From Pseudoclavibacter sp. 13-3 (GTDB lineage Bacteria > Actinomycetota > Actinomycetes > Actinomycetales > Microbacteriaceae), in contig NZ_JAJOZT010000002.1 of assembly GCF_021168475.1 (NCBI RefSeq), positions 248,001 to 312,000 on the forward strand: DNA of 64,000 bases, read 5' to 3'. The translations under genes were made by a program, and so were the position numbers. Below, one piece after another: positions 8,908-17,673 of this stretch (within the stretch, counting starts at the first letter, position 1; every line of letters begins with the position of its first letter). Below the pieces are notes generated by a model. The model was not told where the DNA came from and ran no database searches. It saw nothing but the letters and a program-made list of their open reading frames with translations.

Positions 8908-10287
8908 TCAGTTCACCTGCGCGAGCTGCGTCGCGAGCCCGACGTAGGTCTCGGGGCGCAGGGCGAGCAGCCGCTGCTTGGCCTCGTCGCCGATGTCGAG
9001 CCCGCGCACGAACTGCTCGAGGTCGGCCTGGCCGATGCGGTGCCCGCGGGTGAGCCCCTTGAGCAGGGTGTACGGGTCGTCGATCTTCGAGCGACCGGCG
9101 GCGACCTCGGCGCGAATCACCGTCTGAATGGCCTCAGCGAGCACCTCCCAGTTGTGGTCGAGGTCGTCGAGCAGTGCCGGCTCGGCCAGCTCGACGGTGT
9201 TCAGCCCCTTCGAGACGTTGTCGAGCGCGAGCAGCGAGTGCCCGAACGCCACGCCGATGTTGCGCTGCGTCGTCGAATCGGTGAGGTCTCGCTGCATGCG
9301 GCTGGTGATCAGCGTCTGCGCGAGCGAGGCGAGCAGAGCGTTCGAGAGCTCGAGGTTGGCCTCGGCGTTCTCGAAGCGAATCGGGTTGACCTTGTGCGGC
9401 ATGGTCGACGAGCCGACCTCGCCGGCGACGGGAATCTGGTGAAAATAGCCCAGCGAGATGTACGTCCAGAAATCGGTGGCCAGGTTGTGCAGGATGCCGT
9501 TGAAGTGCGCGATCGTCGAGTAGAGCTCGGCCTGCCAGTCGTGCGACTCGATCTGTGTGGTCAGCGGGTTCCAGGTGAGGCCGAGGCCCTCGACGAAGTC
9601 GCGTGAGACGTCGGGCCAGTCGGCGCTCGGGTCGGCCACCACGTGCGCCGCATAGGTGCCCGTCGCGCCGTTGAACTTGCCCAGATACTGCTGCTCGCGC
9701 ACGTGCCCCAGCTGGCGACGCAGCCGGTGCGTGAACACTGCCAGCTCTTTGCCCATCGTGGTGGGCGTCGCCGGCTGCCCGTGCGTGTGCGCGAGCAGCG
9801 GCACGTCGCCGTAGCGCTCGGCGAGGTCGGCGATCTGGGCGACCACGGCATCCGCCTTCGGCAGCCACACCTCGCGCACCGCGTCGCGCACGATCACGGC
9901 GTAGGACAGGTTGTTGACGTCTTCGCTGGTGCACGCGATGTGCACGAGCTCGGCGCGATCGGCCAGGCCCAGGGCGGGCAGATGCTGGCGGATGAACACC
10001 TCGACGCTCTTCACATCGTGCTTCTTGACGGCTTCGAGCTTGGCGAGCTCGTCGATGCTGGTCTGGTCGAAGTCGGTGACCAGCGCGCGCAGACCTGCCT
10101 GCTGATCGGCGGTCAGGGGGCTGGTGCCGAACAGGCCGTTCTCGGTCAGAAAGATCAGCCACTCGACCTCGATGTGCACGCGCGCACGGTTCAGGCCCGC
10201 CTCGCTGAGGTACTCGCCGAGACCGCTGACGGCCTTCTGGTAGCGGCCGTCGAGAGGGCTGAGTGGCTGGTGGTCGAGAGTGCTCAA
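8908..10287 (-). CDS. purB: Adenylosuccinate lyase
   Basis: PurB removes fumarate from SAICAR and from adenylosuccinate in purine synthesis. The fumarate-lyase signature SSTMPHKVNPIRFENAE is intact, as are the TSEDVNNLSY and AHTHGQPATPTT blocks. I place the start at a TTG (10285-10287 on the complement) with AGGAG 7 nt upstream, which gives 459 residues, close to E. coli PurB (456). Upstream in-frame ATG use would add 26 residues unlike the family. The stop is 1 nt from that of the convergent GntR gene. Confidence 0.95.
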   Translation of the reverse strand: MSTLDHQPLSPLDGRYQKAVSGLGEYLSEAGLNRARVHIEVEWLIFLTENGLFGTSPLTADQQAGLRALVTDFDQTSIDELAKLEAVKKHDVKSVEVFIRQHLPALGLADRAELVHIACTSEDVNNLSYAVIVRDAVREVWLPKADAVVAQIADLAERYGDVPLLAHTHGQPATPTTMGKELAVFTHRLRRQLGHVREQQYLGKFNGATGTYAAHVVADPSADWPDVSRDFVEGLGLTWNPLTTQIESHDWQAELYSTIAHFNGILHNLATDFWTYISLGYFHQIPVAGEVGSSTMPHKVNPIRFENAEANLELSNALLASLAQTLITSRMQRDLTDSTTQRNIGVAFGHSLLALDNVSKGLNTVELAEPALLDDLDHNWEVLAEAIQTVIRAEVAAGRSKIDDPYTLLKGLTRGHRIGQADLEQFVRGLDIGDEAKQRLLALRPETYVGLATQLAQVN

Positions 10288-10627
10288 GAGGTGGCTCCTG
10301 TGGATGCGATGGCTGGTCTGCTGCACCGCGCGCGTCGGCTGCTGGCTGATCTCGCGGCAGACCATGGTCTGAGCGGTGTCGGAGTCGGCATCCCAGCCGT
10401 GAGCAGCATGACAGGCGCGGTTCTCTCAGTGTAGTGCCGACCGTGCATCCGGCGTCGGCGCAGGTGTGATGTGCGAAACGCATGTTTCCACCTCGTATAT
10501 TTCTGCGGAATTGGTTGGTCGAATGCCATTCAACGTGCATAATCAAACTCAAGTGCGCATTGGGGCCACGAAATTGTGCTCTCAGTCTCGAAGCAATGAC
10601 GCTTGCGCAAACAGAAGGAGAGGTGCC
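10288..10627. other. Divergent intergenic region purB / putrescine oxidase
   Basis: This 340-bp stretch holds no supported gene. Its right half is markedly AT-rich compared with its surroundings and carries the putrescine oxidase promoter (separate entry). I see no riboswitch-like motif. Confidence 0.6.
10515..10543 (+). promoter_or_regulatory. Promoter of the putrescine oxidase operon
   Basis: TTGGTC (10515-10520) and CATAAT (10538-10543) are separated by 17 bp and lie about 85 bp before the start of the amine oxidase gene, in an AT-rich stretch. This is a good match to a vegetative sigma-factor promoter. Confidence 0.55.
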
Positions 10628-12001
10628 ATGACCCCCCAGAACCTTGATGTCGACGCTGTCGTGATCGGAGCCGGCCCGGCAGGACTGCGCGCGGCCACAC
10701 TGCTGCACGAAGCCGGCCATGCCGTCGCTGTGCTCGAGGCCCGTGACCGTGTCGGCGGTCGCACATGGACGGATACTATCGACGGCGCCGTGCTCGAGAT
10801 CGGCGGGCAGTGGGTCTCGCCCGATCAGACCGAGCTGCTGGCCACGCTCGACGACCTCGGCCTCGACACCTATGAGCGCTACCGCGAAGGCGAGAGCGTG
10901 TACATCGGTCGGGATGGCACGCCGCGTCGGTTCACGGGCGACATCTTCCCGGCATCGGCCGAGACGCAGGCCGAGATCGAGCGGCTGATCTCGGTCATCG
11001 ACGAGATCGTCGCCGACATCGATCCGCTGCGGGCATGGGAGAGCCCCCGGGCCCGAGAATTCGACACGATCACCTGGCGCGAGTGGCTCGAACGCAACAG
11101 CGACGACGTCGAGGCGAGAGACAACATCTCCTTGTACATCGCAGAGGCCATGCTGACGAAGCCCGCTCACGCGTTCTCAGCGCTTGAGGCGTTCCAGATG
11201 GCGGCATCCGCAGGATCGTTCGCCAACCTGGTCGAAGCCGACTTCATTCTCGACCGTCGTGTGATCGGGGGCATGCAGGAGGTCTCGAAACGACTGGCCG
11301 ACCGCCTCGGCGACAGCGTGCATCTGAGCAGCCCGGTGCGCCGCCTCGATTATTCGGCGGATGCCGTCGTCGCGCATGCCGACGGCATCACGGTGCGTGC
11401 GCGGCGGGCGATCATCGCGATCCCGCCGAATCTCTACACACGCATCGACTTTCAGCCGCCGTTGCCACGACTGCGGCAGCAGCAGCACCAGCACCTTTCG
11501 CTGGGGCTCGTCATCAAAGTGCACGCGGTCTACGAGCGCCCGTTCTGGCGCGAGCAAGGGCTCTCGGGAACTGCTTTCAGCCCCTACGAGCTGTGCCACG
11601 AAGCGTATGACAACACGAACTATGACGATTCACGCGGCACGCTGGTGGGCTTCGTGAGCGACGAGAGGGCAGACGAGCTGTTCCGGCTCGACGAGGGCGA
11701 GCGGCGGGCGCGCATTCTCGAATCGATGTCGCACTACTACGGTCAGCAGACGCTGGAGCCCGAGGTCTTCTATCTCAGCGATTGGGGAGCCGAGGAGTGG
11801 ACCCGCGGCGCGTATGCGGCGAGCTACGACGTGGGCGGCCGCACGCGTTACGGCCGCATGCAGACCGAGGCCGTCGAAGCGATCGAATGGGCCTGCAGCG
11901 ATATCGCCGGCGAGGGGTTCCAACACGTCGACGGAGCACTGCGCAGCGGCCGTGCGGCGGCGGCCCGCGTCATCGAGGCGTTGAGCCGCGAACGCCGTTG
12001 A
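10628..12001 (+). CDS. puo: Putrescine oxidase (flavin amine oxidase)
   Basis: This 457-residue flavoprotein closely resembles the putrescine oxidases of Kocuria and Rhodococcus. The FAD motif GAGPAG is at 14-19, followed by EARDRVGGRTWTDT and EIGGQWVSPDQTE. Later come MLTKPAHAFSAL, LGLVIKVHAVYE and the C-terminal WTRGAYAASYDVGG. The enzyme oxidises putrescine with O2 to 4-aminobutanal, NH3 and H2O2. AAGGAG lies 7 nt before the ATG. It heads an operon with a universal stress protein and an APC permease. The nearby dehydrogenase and aminotransferase could carry carbon on toward succinate. Confidence 0.9.
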   Translation: MTPQNLDVDAVVIGAGPAGLRAATLLHEAGHAVAVLEARDRVGGRTWTDTIDGAVLEIGGQWVSPDQTELLATLDDLGLDTYERYREGESVYIGRDGTPRRFTGDIFPASAETQAEIERLISVIDEIVADIDPLRAWESPRAREFDTITWREWLERNSDDVEARDNISLYIAEAMLTKPAHAFSALEAFQMAASAGSFANLVEADFILDRRVIGGMQEVSKRLADRLGDSVHLSSPVRRLDYSADAVVAHADGITVRARRAIIAIPPNLYTRIDFQPPLPRLRQQQHQHLSLGLVIKVHAVYERPFWREQGLSGTAFSPYELCHEAYDNTNYDDSRGTLVGFVSDERADELFRLDEGERRARILESMSHYYGQQTLEPEVFYLSDWGAEEWTRGAYAASYDVGGRTRYGRMQTEAVEAIEWACSDIAGEGFQHVDGALRSGRAAAARVIEALSRERR

Positions 12002-12039
12002 GCCAGACACATCCACTTCGAGAGCTCGAATGATCTGAA

Positions 12040-12945
12040 ATGAGGAATCCCTTGTCAATCGTCGTCGCATATAGAAACACCTCGGCCGGCCGCGATGCTC
12101 TGCGGCTGGGGTCGCGCATCGCCGCGACCGGCGGTGGTGCCATGCACATCGTCGCCGTCACGCCGGAAGAGGCGCAGCGGGGCACGCTCGCCCCACGCTC
12201 GGCAGCCTACGACCGCTACCTGTTCGACCAGACTCAGGAATGGCTGGAAGCAGCCAGAGAGCTGGTGCCGAAAGACGTCGAGGCGCATACGCACATCGAG
12301 GTCAACGACTCAGAGGCCCAGGGGCTCCTCGACGCCACGCACCGCCTGGGCGCGAAGCTGATCGTGATCGGCACGGCGACCGGTGGGCTGTTGGGCCGGT
12401 TCACGCTCGGCAGCGTGAGCAACGTGCTGCTGCACAGCTCTGACGTCGCGGTCGCGCTGGCCCCCGACAACACGCGCGAAGTCTCCGCAGACGAACCGAT
12501 CAGTCGCATCTCTGTGGCGATCGGCGATCTGGGCGGCAACCGGCGGATGTTCGCCACCGCCGCCTACCTCGCGACCGAACGCGATGTTCCGGTGCGTCTG
12601 CTCACTCTGGCGGCCGTCGACCGACGGCGGGGCAGAGAAGAGGAAGAGCGCGTGCGAACGTCGTCGATCAGCGTGCTCGACACGGCAGCTCTGCAGCAGC
12701 TGCCCCAAGGCATCGACGTGACGACGCATGTCGAGGTCGCCGCGCGCATCGATCAGGCGGTCGAACAAGTCGAGTGGGATCCGAACGAGATCGTGCTGAT
12801 CGGTTCGAGCCGCATCGCTCAGGCTCCGACGACCTTCCTCGGGTCGACTGCCGCCAAACTCGTCCGGTCGCTGACCGTGCCGATGATCGTCGTGCCACGG
12901 GATGAGCAGCACCGCACCGATAGCGCACCGAGAGCAGGTGTCTGA
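12040..12945 (+). CDS. Tandem-domain universal stress protein
   Basis: A 301-residue protein with two UspA domains (about 1-145 and 155-295). The first has the nucleotide-binding pattern G-2x-G-9x-G-S/N (GTATGGLLGRFTLGSVSN); the second has GSSRIAQAPTTFLGSTAAKL. It sits between an amine oxidase and an amino-acid permease and its stop overlaps the permease start by 1 nt, so it is cotranscribed. Usp domains beside APC permeases are common in actinomycetes and are thought to modulate transport or sense ATP; that role is inferred here. Confidence 0.9.
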   Translation: MRNPLSIVVAYRNTSAGRDALRLGSRIAATGGGAMHIVAVTPEEAQRGTLAPRSAAYDRYLFDQTQEWLEAARELVPKDVEAHTHIEVNDSEAQGLLDATHRLGAKLIVIGTATGGLLGRFTLGSVSNVLLHSSDVAVALAPDNTREVSADEPISRISVAIGDLGGNRRMFATAAYLATERDVPVRLLTLAAVDRRRGREEEERVRTSSISVLDTAALQQLPQGIDVTTHVEVAARIDQAVEQVEWDPNEIVLIGSSRIAQAPTTFLGSTAAKLVRSLTVPMIVVPRDEQHRTDSAPRAGV

Positions 12946-14522
12946 TGACTTTCAACAAGCCAGCATCCACCGCATCCGCCGCATCGACCGACACCGGTGA
13001 GATCAGCGCGCGCCGCCGGTCTCGCAAAGGACTCGGCAAGGGCACCGTCGGGCTGCTCGGGGCCATGGTGATCGGCATCTCGTGCATCGCCCCCGCCTAC
13101 ACCCTCACCGGAGCCCTCGGCCCGACGGTCTCGGTCGTCGGCACACACCTCCCTGCCGTGTTCATCGTCGGCTTCTTGCCGATGCTGCTCACCGCGTTCG
13201 GCTACAAAGAGCTGAACCGGCACATGCCGGACAGCGGAACCTCATTCACCTGGGCCACCAGGGCTTTCGGGCCGTGGGTCGGGTGGATGGCCGGCTGGGG
13301 ACTGATCGTCGCGACGGTCGTGGTGCTCTCGAACCTCGCGGGCATCGCCGTCGACTTCTTCTATCTGGCCCTGTCTCAGATCGTGAGCAATCCGGAGATC
13401 GCCGATCTGACGCGCAACCCGGTGATCAACGTGATCACGTGTCTGGTGTTCATCGCGATCGCCATGGGCATCTCGTACCGAGACATGCAGACGACGCAGC
13501 GCTTTCAGTACCTGCTCGTCGGGTTCCAGCTGCTCGTGATGCTGCTCTTCGGCGGCATGGCGTTCTGGCACTTCTTCACGGGCACGGCATTCGACGCGAC
13601 GCCGATCACTCTCGACTCGTTCAACCCGTTCGGCGTGGAGTCGTTCTCGGCCTTCGCAGGCGGCATCTCGCTGTCGCTCTTCATCTTCTGGGGCTGGGAT
13701 GTCATCCTCACGATGAACGAAGAGACGAAGGATTCGTCGAGGACTCCGGGGCGTGCCGCGACCATCACGATCGTCTTCATCATCGTGCTCTATCTCTTCC
13801 TGGCGATCTCGCTGATCAGCTATGCGGGCATTGGCGAAGAGGGGTACGGGCTGAACAATCCTGAGAGCCAGGAGAACGTGTTCTTCGCTCTCGCCGGGCC
13901 CGTGCTCGGGCCGTTGGCGATTCTGGTCTCGCTGGCGGTGCTGACCTCGTCGGCTGCGTCGCTGCAGTCGACTGCGGTCGGTCCTGCACGCACGCTGCTC
14001 TCGATGGGTCACTATGGAGCGCTGCCGAAGCGATTCGCGAAGGTGCACCCCAAGTACATGACACCGGGCTTCGCGACGATCGTCTCGGGTGTCGTTGCAG
14101 CTGTGTTCTACACGGTGATGCGTTTTCTCTCGGAGGCCGTGCTGTGGGACACCATCACGACACTGGGCATGATGATCTGCTTCTACTATGGGCTCACGGC
14201 GCTGTCGTGCGTCTGGTACTTCCGCAGACAGTGGTTCGCCAGCGTGCACAACTTCTTCCAGCAGTTTCTGTTCCCGCTGATCGGCGGCGTCGTGCTGGTG
14301 GTGCTGTTCTTCGTGACACTGATCGACAGCATGGACCCCGAGTACGGCTCCGGATCGAGCATCGGGGGCATCGGACTGGTGTTCATCCTCGGACTCGTGC
14401 TCATTCTGTCGGGCGTCGTCGTGATGATCTGGCGATACGTGAAAGACCCGGCGTTCTTCCGAGGCTCGACGCTGAAAGCCGGGCTGCCCGGCGACGCTGC
14501 GGAGGCCGAGCTGCAGGGGTAG
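12945..14522 (+). CDS. APC-superfamily amino acid/polyamine permease
   Basis: A 525-residue permease with about 12 to 14 hydrophobic segments. The APC signature regions are visible: GAMVIGISCIAPAYTL in TM1, and FIFWGWDVILTMNEETKDSSRTPGRA near the TM6 to TM7 loop. The first 35 residues are a polar cytoplasmic tail. Translational coupling to the Usp gene and the putrescine oxidase upstream make a di- or polyamine substrate likely, although amino acid uptake is equally compatible with the family. A very strong hairpin follows. Confidence 0.88.
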   Translation: MTFNKPASTASAASTDTGEISARRRSRKGLGKGTVGLLGAMVIGISCIAPAYTLTGALGPTVSVVGTHLPAVFIVGFLPMLLTAFGYKELNRHMPDSGTSFTWATRAFGPWVGWMAGWGLIVATVVVLSNLAGIAVDFFYLALSQIVSNPEIADLTRNPVINVITCLVFIAIAMGISYRDMQTTQRFQYLLVGFQLLVMLLFGGMAFWHFFTGTAFDATPITLDSFNPFGVESFSAFAGGISLSLFIFWGWDVILTMNEETKDSSRTPGRAATITIVFIIVLYLFLAISLISYAGIGEEGYGLNNPESQENVFFALAGPVLGPLAILVSLAVLTSSAASLQSTAVGPARTLLSMGHYGALPKRFAKVHPKYMTPGFATIVSGVVAAVFYTVMRFLSEAVLWDTITTLGMMICFYYGLTALSCVWYFRRQWFASVHNFFQQFLFPLIGGVVLVVLFFVTLIDSMDPEYGSGSSIGGIGLVFILGLVLILSGVVVMIWRYVKDPAFFRGSTLKAGLPGDAAEAELQG

Positions 14523-14576
14523 GTCAACCCCCTGAGAGTGCCCTTCCGCTCCAGTTCACACAATGCAGCTGCGCAG

Positions 14577-14629
14577 ACGCATCGGGGCCTGGGCCAGACA
14601 ATGGATGTCTGGCCCAGGCCCCGATGCGT
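14577..14629. terminator. Very strong bidirectional hairpin terminator
   Basis: Arms at 14577-14599 and 14607-14629 form a perfect 23-bp stem with a 7-nt loop (AATGGAT). It separates the plus-strand permease from the convergent alcohol dehydrogenase. There is no T tract on either side, as is usual for actinomycete terminators. Confidence 0.85.
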
Positions 14630-14731
14630 GCATCTGCACGACAGGCACATGAGAACGTGATGCCCTCGATGCGCCTCGCTGGAACAGCATGCACTGCGCA
14701 GAACGAAGACCGCGTCAGTGCGCGACCAGGT

Positions 14732-15832
14732 TCAGAAGACGATGACCGGCTTGATCGTCTCACCTGATGCAGAGTCGGCGAACCCCTTGTTGATATCGGC
14801 AAGGGAGTAGTCGCGCATGAGCTTCTCCATGGGGAATCTTCCCTCGCGCCACAGCTGAATCAGCTGCGGAATGAAGACCTGAGGCACAGAGCTGCCCTGC
14901 ACGACCGTCTTGAACGTCCATCCCTTCACCAGGGAGGCGCCGACCTCGAAGGTCGCCTCAGTGCCTGGCTTCGCAGCGCCGACCAGCGCCACGGTGCCGC
15001 GGACGCCGAGTGAATCCGCGGCCTGCCGCAGCAGCTCCGGGCGACCGGTGGTATCCACGACGTAGTCGACGCCGGCTCCGTTGGTGATCTCGGACAGCCG
15101 CTCACCGACGTTCTCTGTCAGCGAGTTGATCGTGTGGGTGGCTCCGAGTTCACGGGCGAGCTCGAGTCGCGAGTCGTGAATGTCGACGGCGACTATGATC
15201 GCGCAGTCAGCGACCTTCGCCGCCATGACGGCGGCATCACCGACCGCTCCTGTGCCGAACACGACGAGGGACGACCCGATCTCGGGCTGCAGCTCGTTGA
15301 GGACGGTGCCCGCACCGGTGTTGAGGCCGCAGCCGAGAGGGCCGAGGTGCTCCAACGGCAGATCGGCGTCGACCTTGATCACCGACTCTTCGACGACGTT
15401 GGTGTGTGTGGCGAAGGACGACTGGCCGAAGAAGTGCGAGGAGATCGGCTTGCCGTCCTTCGAGAATGCAGTGGTGCCGTCATTGCGGCGGCCTCCGAAG
15501 TCGGCCGCGAAAAGGTTCTCGCAGTAGGCCATCTGCCCCTGCCTGCAGCGCTTGCAGTGGCCGCAGTAGGCGGCTGCGAGCACGACATGATCGCCGGGCT
15601 GCACCGAAGTCACCGAGTCTCCGATCGCCTCGACGATGCCGGCGCCTTCGTGGCCCAGCACGGCTGGCAGAGGCGTGGGGTAGATGGCGTCGCGCACGAG
15701 CGCGTCGGTGTGGCAGATCCCGGTAGCGACCATGCGCACGCGAACCTCATTGTGGCGAAGCTCGTCAAGTTCGATCTCTTCGATCTCGAACGGTGCTCCC
15801 TGTGCAGGAACGACTGCTGCGGTTACTTGCAT
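14732..15832 (-). CDS. Zinc-dependent alcohol dehydrogenase (class III / aryl-alcohol type)
   Basis: A 366-residue medium-chain dehydrogenase. TGICHTD and GHEGAGIVE carry the catalytic zinc ligands. CGHCKRCRQGQMAYC supplies the four structural-zinc cysteines. VFGTGAVGDAA is the NAD(H)-binding loop. The sequence type resembles NAD-dependent benzyl/geranyl alcohol dehydrogenases. The ATG at 15832 is preceded by AAGGAG; an earlier start at 15883 lacks one. It is likely to oxidise an alcohol or reduce an aldehyde made by the amine-degrading enzymes around it, which is inference from context. Confidence 0.88.
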   Translation of the reverse strand: MQVTAAVVPAQGAPFEIEEIELDELRHNEVRVRMVATGICHTDALVRDAIYPTPLPAVLGHEGAGIVEAIGDSVTSVQPGDHVVLAAAYCGHCKRCRQGQMAYCENLFAADFGGRRNDGTTAFSKDGKPISSHFFGQSSFATHTNVVEESVIKVDADLPLEHLGPLGCGLNTGAGTVLNELQPEIGSSLVVFGTGAVGDAAVMAAKVADCAIIVAVDIHDSRLELARELGATHTINSLTENVGERLSEITNGAGVDYVVDTTGRPELLRQAADSLGVRGTVALVGAAKPGTEATFEVGASLVKGWTFKTVVQGSSVPQVFIPQLIQLWREGRFPMEKLMRDYSLADINKGFADSASGETIKPVIVF

Positions 15833-16006
15833 TCCAGACTCCTTATGAAACTGTGTGGCAGATCTTCCTGCCGCTGACAACATACTTCATGCGACAACCT
15901 CTGGTGCCGGTTGAATACGAATTGTCAGCAACTCACAGATTCTGCTTGGTGCCGGCTGCTGCTCCGCATGGGTATTCCCGGGCAGCCGGTGAGATGCGCG
16001 GATGGT

Positions 16007-16037
16007 GTTCTCCGGCATTGCCTTCAACCGGGAGAAC
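16007..16037 (-). terminator. Hairpin downstream of the class III aminotransferase
   Basis: GTTCTCC (16007-16013) pairs with GGAGAAC (16031-16037) with further G/C pairing inside. It lies 4-34 nt past the aminotransferase stop on the minus strand. Confidence 0.5.
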
Positions 16038-16040
16038 GGG

Positions 16041-17414
16041 TCAGGCCGTGAGGTCGTGCGCGAGGTCGTCGAACGCCGAGACATAGGCGTCGATGGCCTC
16101 GTCGGTGTGCGTGACCGAGAGTGTCCACTCCTCTTCTCTGCCCGGTGTCATGAAGATGCCGCGGTTGAGGTTGTACAGCCAGGCGAGGTCGGCGAGGTCG
16201 CCGCGCTGGCTGGCCTTGTACGTCTCGTAGTCGACGACTCTCTGATCTGAGAAGGTCACACAGCCCTTCGACCCGATGCCGACGACATAGCCGGGCAGGT
16301 CGTATCGTGCGATCACCGCTTCGCAGCCGCGTACGATACGGTCGTTCAAGTGGGCCAGGTGAGCATAGGCGTCGGGAGTGAGCACCTCTTCGAGCGAGGC
16401 ACGCGCTGCCGCCATCGACAGGGGATTGCCCGAATACGTGCCGACTTGATACACCGTGCCGTCTTCGACGACCTTCATGATCTCTTCGGTGCCGCCGATC
16501 GCTCCCGACGGCAGGCCGCCGCCGAGCGCCTTGGCGAGTGTGACCAAGTCGGGGGTGACGCCGAACTTCTCGGTCGCGCCACCCGGAGCGATGCACAGAC
16601 CGGTCTTCACCTCGTCGAAGATCAGCACGATGCCGTGCCGGTGTGTGATCTCGCGTACGGCCTCAAGATAACCGGGCTCGGGGAGCACGACGCCGAGGTT
16701 CATCATGGCGGCCTCCATGATCACGCAGGCCGGCTTGCGGTCCTCTGCGATCAGTCGTTCGATGCGGCGTTCCATTGCGACGGCGTCATTGAAAGGCACG
16801 GGGACGGTCATCTGCACCGTCGCATCTGGAATGCCAGCGCCGTACGGCAGCGACGCCAAGTCGTCGTGATCGCCGATCTCGTCGTAGTCGACGCCGATCG
16901 ACACCATGACGGTGTCGTGGTGCCCGTGATACGACCCGAAGATCTTGACCACGGTGTCACGCCCGGTCGAGGCGCGGGCGATGCGGATGGCGTCCATCGT
17001 GGCTTCGGACCCAGAGTTGGTGAAGCGCCATTTCGGCAGACCCCAGCGTGACGAGAGTGCGTCTGCGACGACGATGTCGTCTTCAGTGGCGCACCCGAAA
17101 TGCGTGCCCTTGGGGTAGCGCTCGGCGATGGCACGGCCGATGGCGGGATGGCCGTGCCCCTGAACCATCGATCCGAAGCCGTTGTGGAAGTCCCACATCT
17201 CGTTTCCGTCGACGTCCCAGATCTTCGGTCCGGAGCCTCGCTCGATATAGATGGGCCAGGGGTCGCGCAGCTGATAGGACGACGCGACGCCGCCGCTGAG
17301 ATGACGGCTGGCTTCAGAGAACATCGCTTTCGAGCCCTGTGTGCGCGCATTCAGCTTCGCAGATTCGACTGCGGTGAGTTCGGCGATGCGATCGGCATCG
17401 ATATTGACGGCCAT
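16041..17414 (-). CDS. Class III PLP-dependent aminotransferase (glutamate-1-semialdehyde aminomutase-like)
   Basis: This 457-residue protein has fold type I class III features: RFTNSGSEATMDAIRIAR, SYHGHHD, IFDEVKTG and TLAKALGGGLPSG, whose Lys (about 295) should bind PLP. The overall pattern is closer to HemL-like aminomutases than to GabT, but the gene is not near heme genes. With a succinate-semialdehyde-type dehydrogenase divergent from it and an amine oxidase nearby, it probably moves an amino group from an omega-amino acid such as GABA or a related compound. The start at 17414 follows a GAGAGGGA ribosome site. Confidence 0.85.
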   Translation of the reverse strand: MAVNIDADRIAELTAVESAKLNARTQGSKAMFSEASRHLSGGVASSYQLRDPWPIYIERGSGPKIWDVDGNEMWDFHNGFGSMVQGHGHPAIGRAIAERYPKGTHFGCATEDDIVVADALSSRWGLPKWRFTNSGSEATMDAIRIARASTGRDTVVKIFGSYHGHHDTVMVSIGVDYDEIGDHDDLASLPYGAGIPDATVQMTVPVPFNDAVAMERRIERLIAEDRKPACVIMEAAMMNLGVVLPEPGYLEAVREITHRHGIVLIFDEVKTGLCIAPGGATEKFGVTPDLVTLAKALGGGLPSGAIGGTEEIMKVVEDGTVYQVGTYSGNPLSMAAARASLEEVLTPDAYAHLAHLNDRIVRGCEAVIARYDLPGYVVGIGSKGCVTFSDQRVVDYETYKASQRGDLADLAWLYNLNRGIFMTPGREEEWTLSVTHTDEAIDAYVSAFDDLAHDLTA

Positions 17415-17673
17415 GGTCTTTCCCTCTCGAACCGGTCGGCCTGGCACCGGTTGGTCACGATGAAAGCCGCTCGACCGGCCTGGCGTTCGAGCGTGCGCGT
17501 CGAATGATGCGACGCTGCGACTGTCTGCTCAGAGGGTGTCTGGCTGAATGCTTGATCACACACTGAGCAGGCACAAGATTTACGATACCGCAAGAAATAT
17601 GTCATCCAACGACGATTTTCGTTATTCTTCTGCCTAACCGCTTGTCAATCCCGCAGATGTCTGGAGCAGCTCA

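Noticed and set aside
9134-11170. A 678-codon minus-strand frame across purB and the putrescine oxidase
   Set aside because: It runs through the divergent promoter region and overlaps both real genes in the wrong frame; the composition is Arg/Ala-rich noise.
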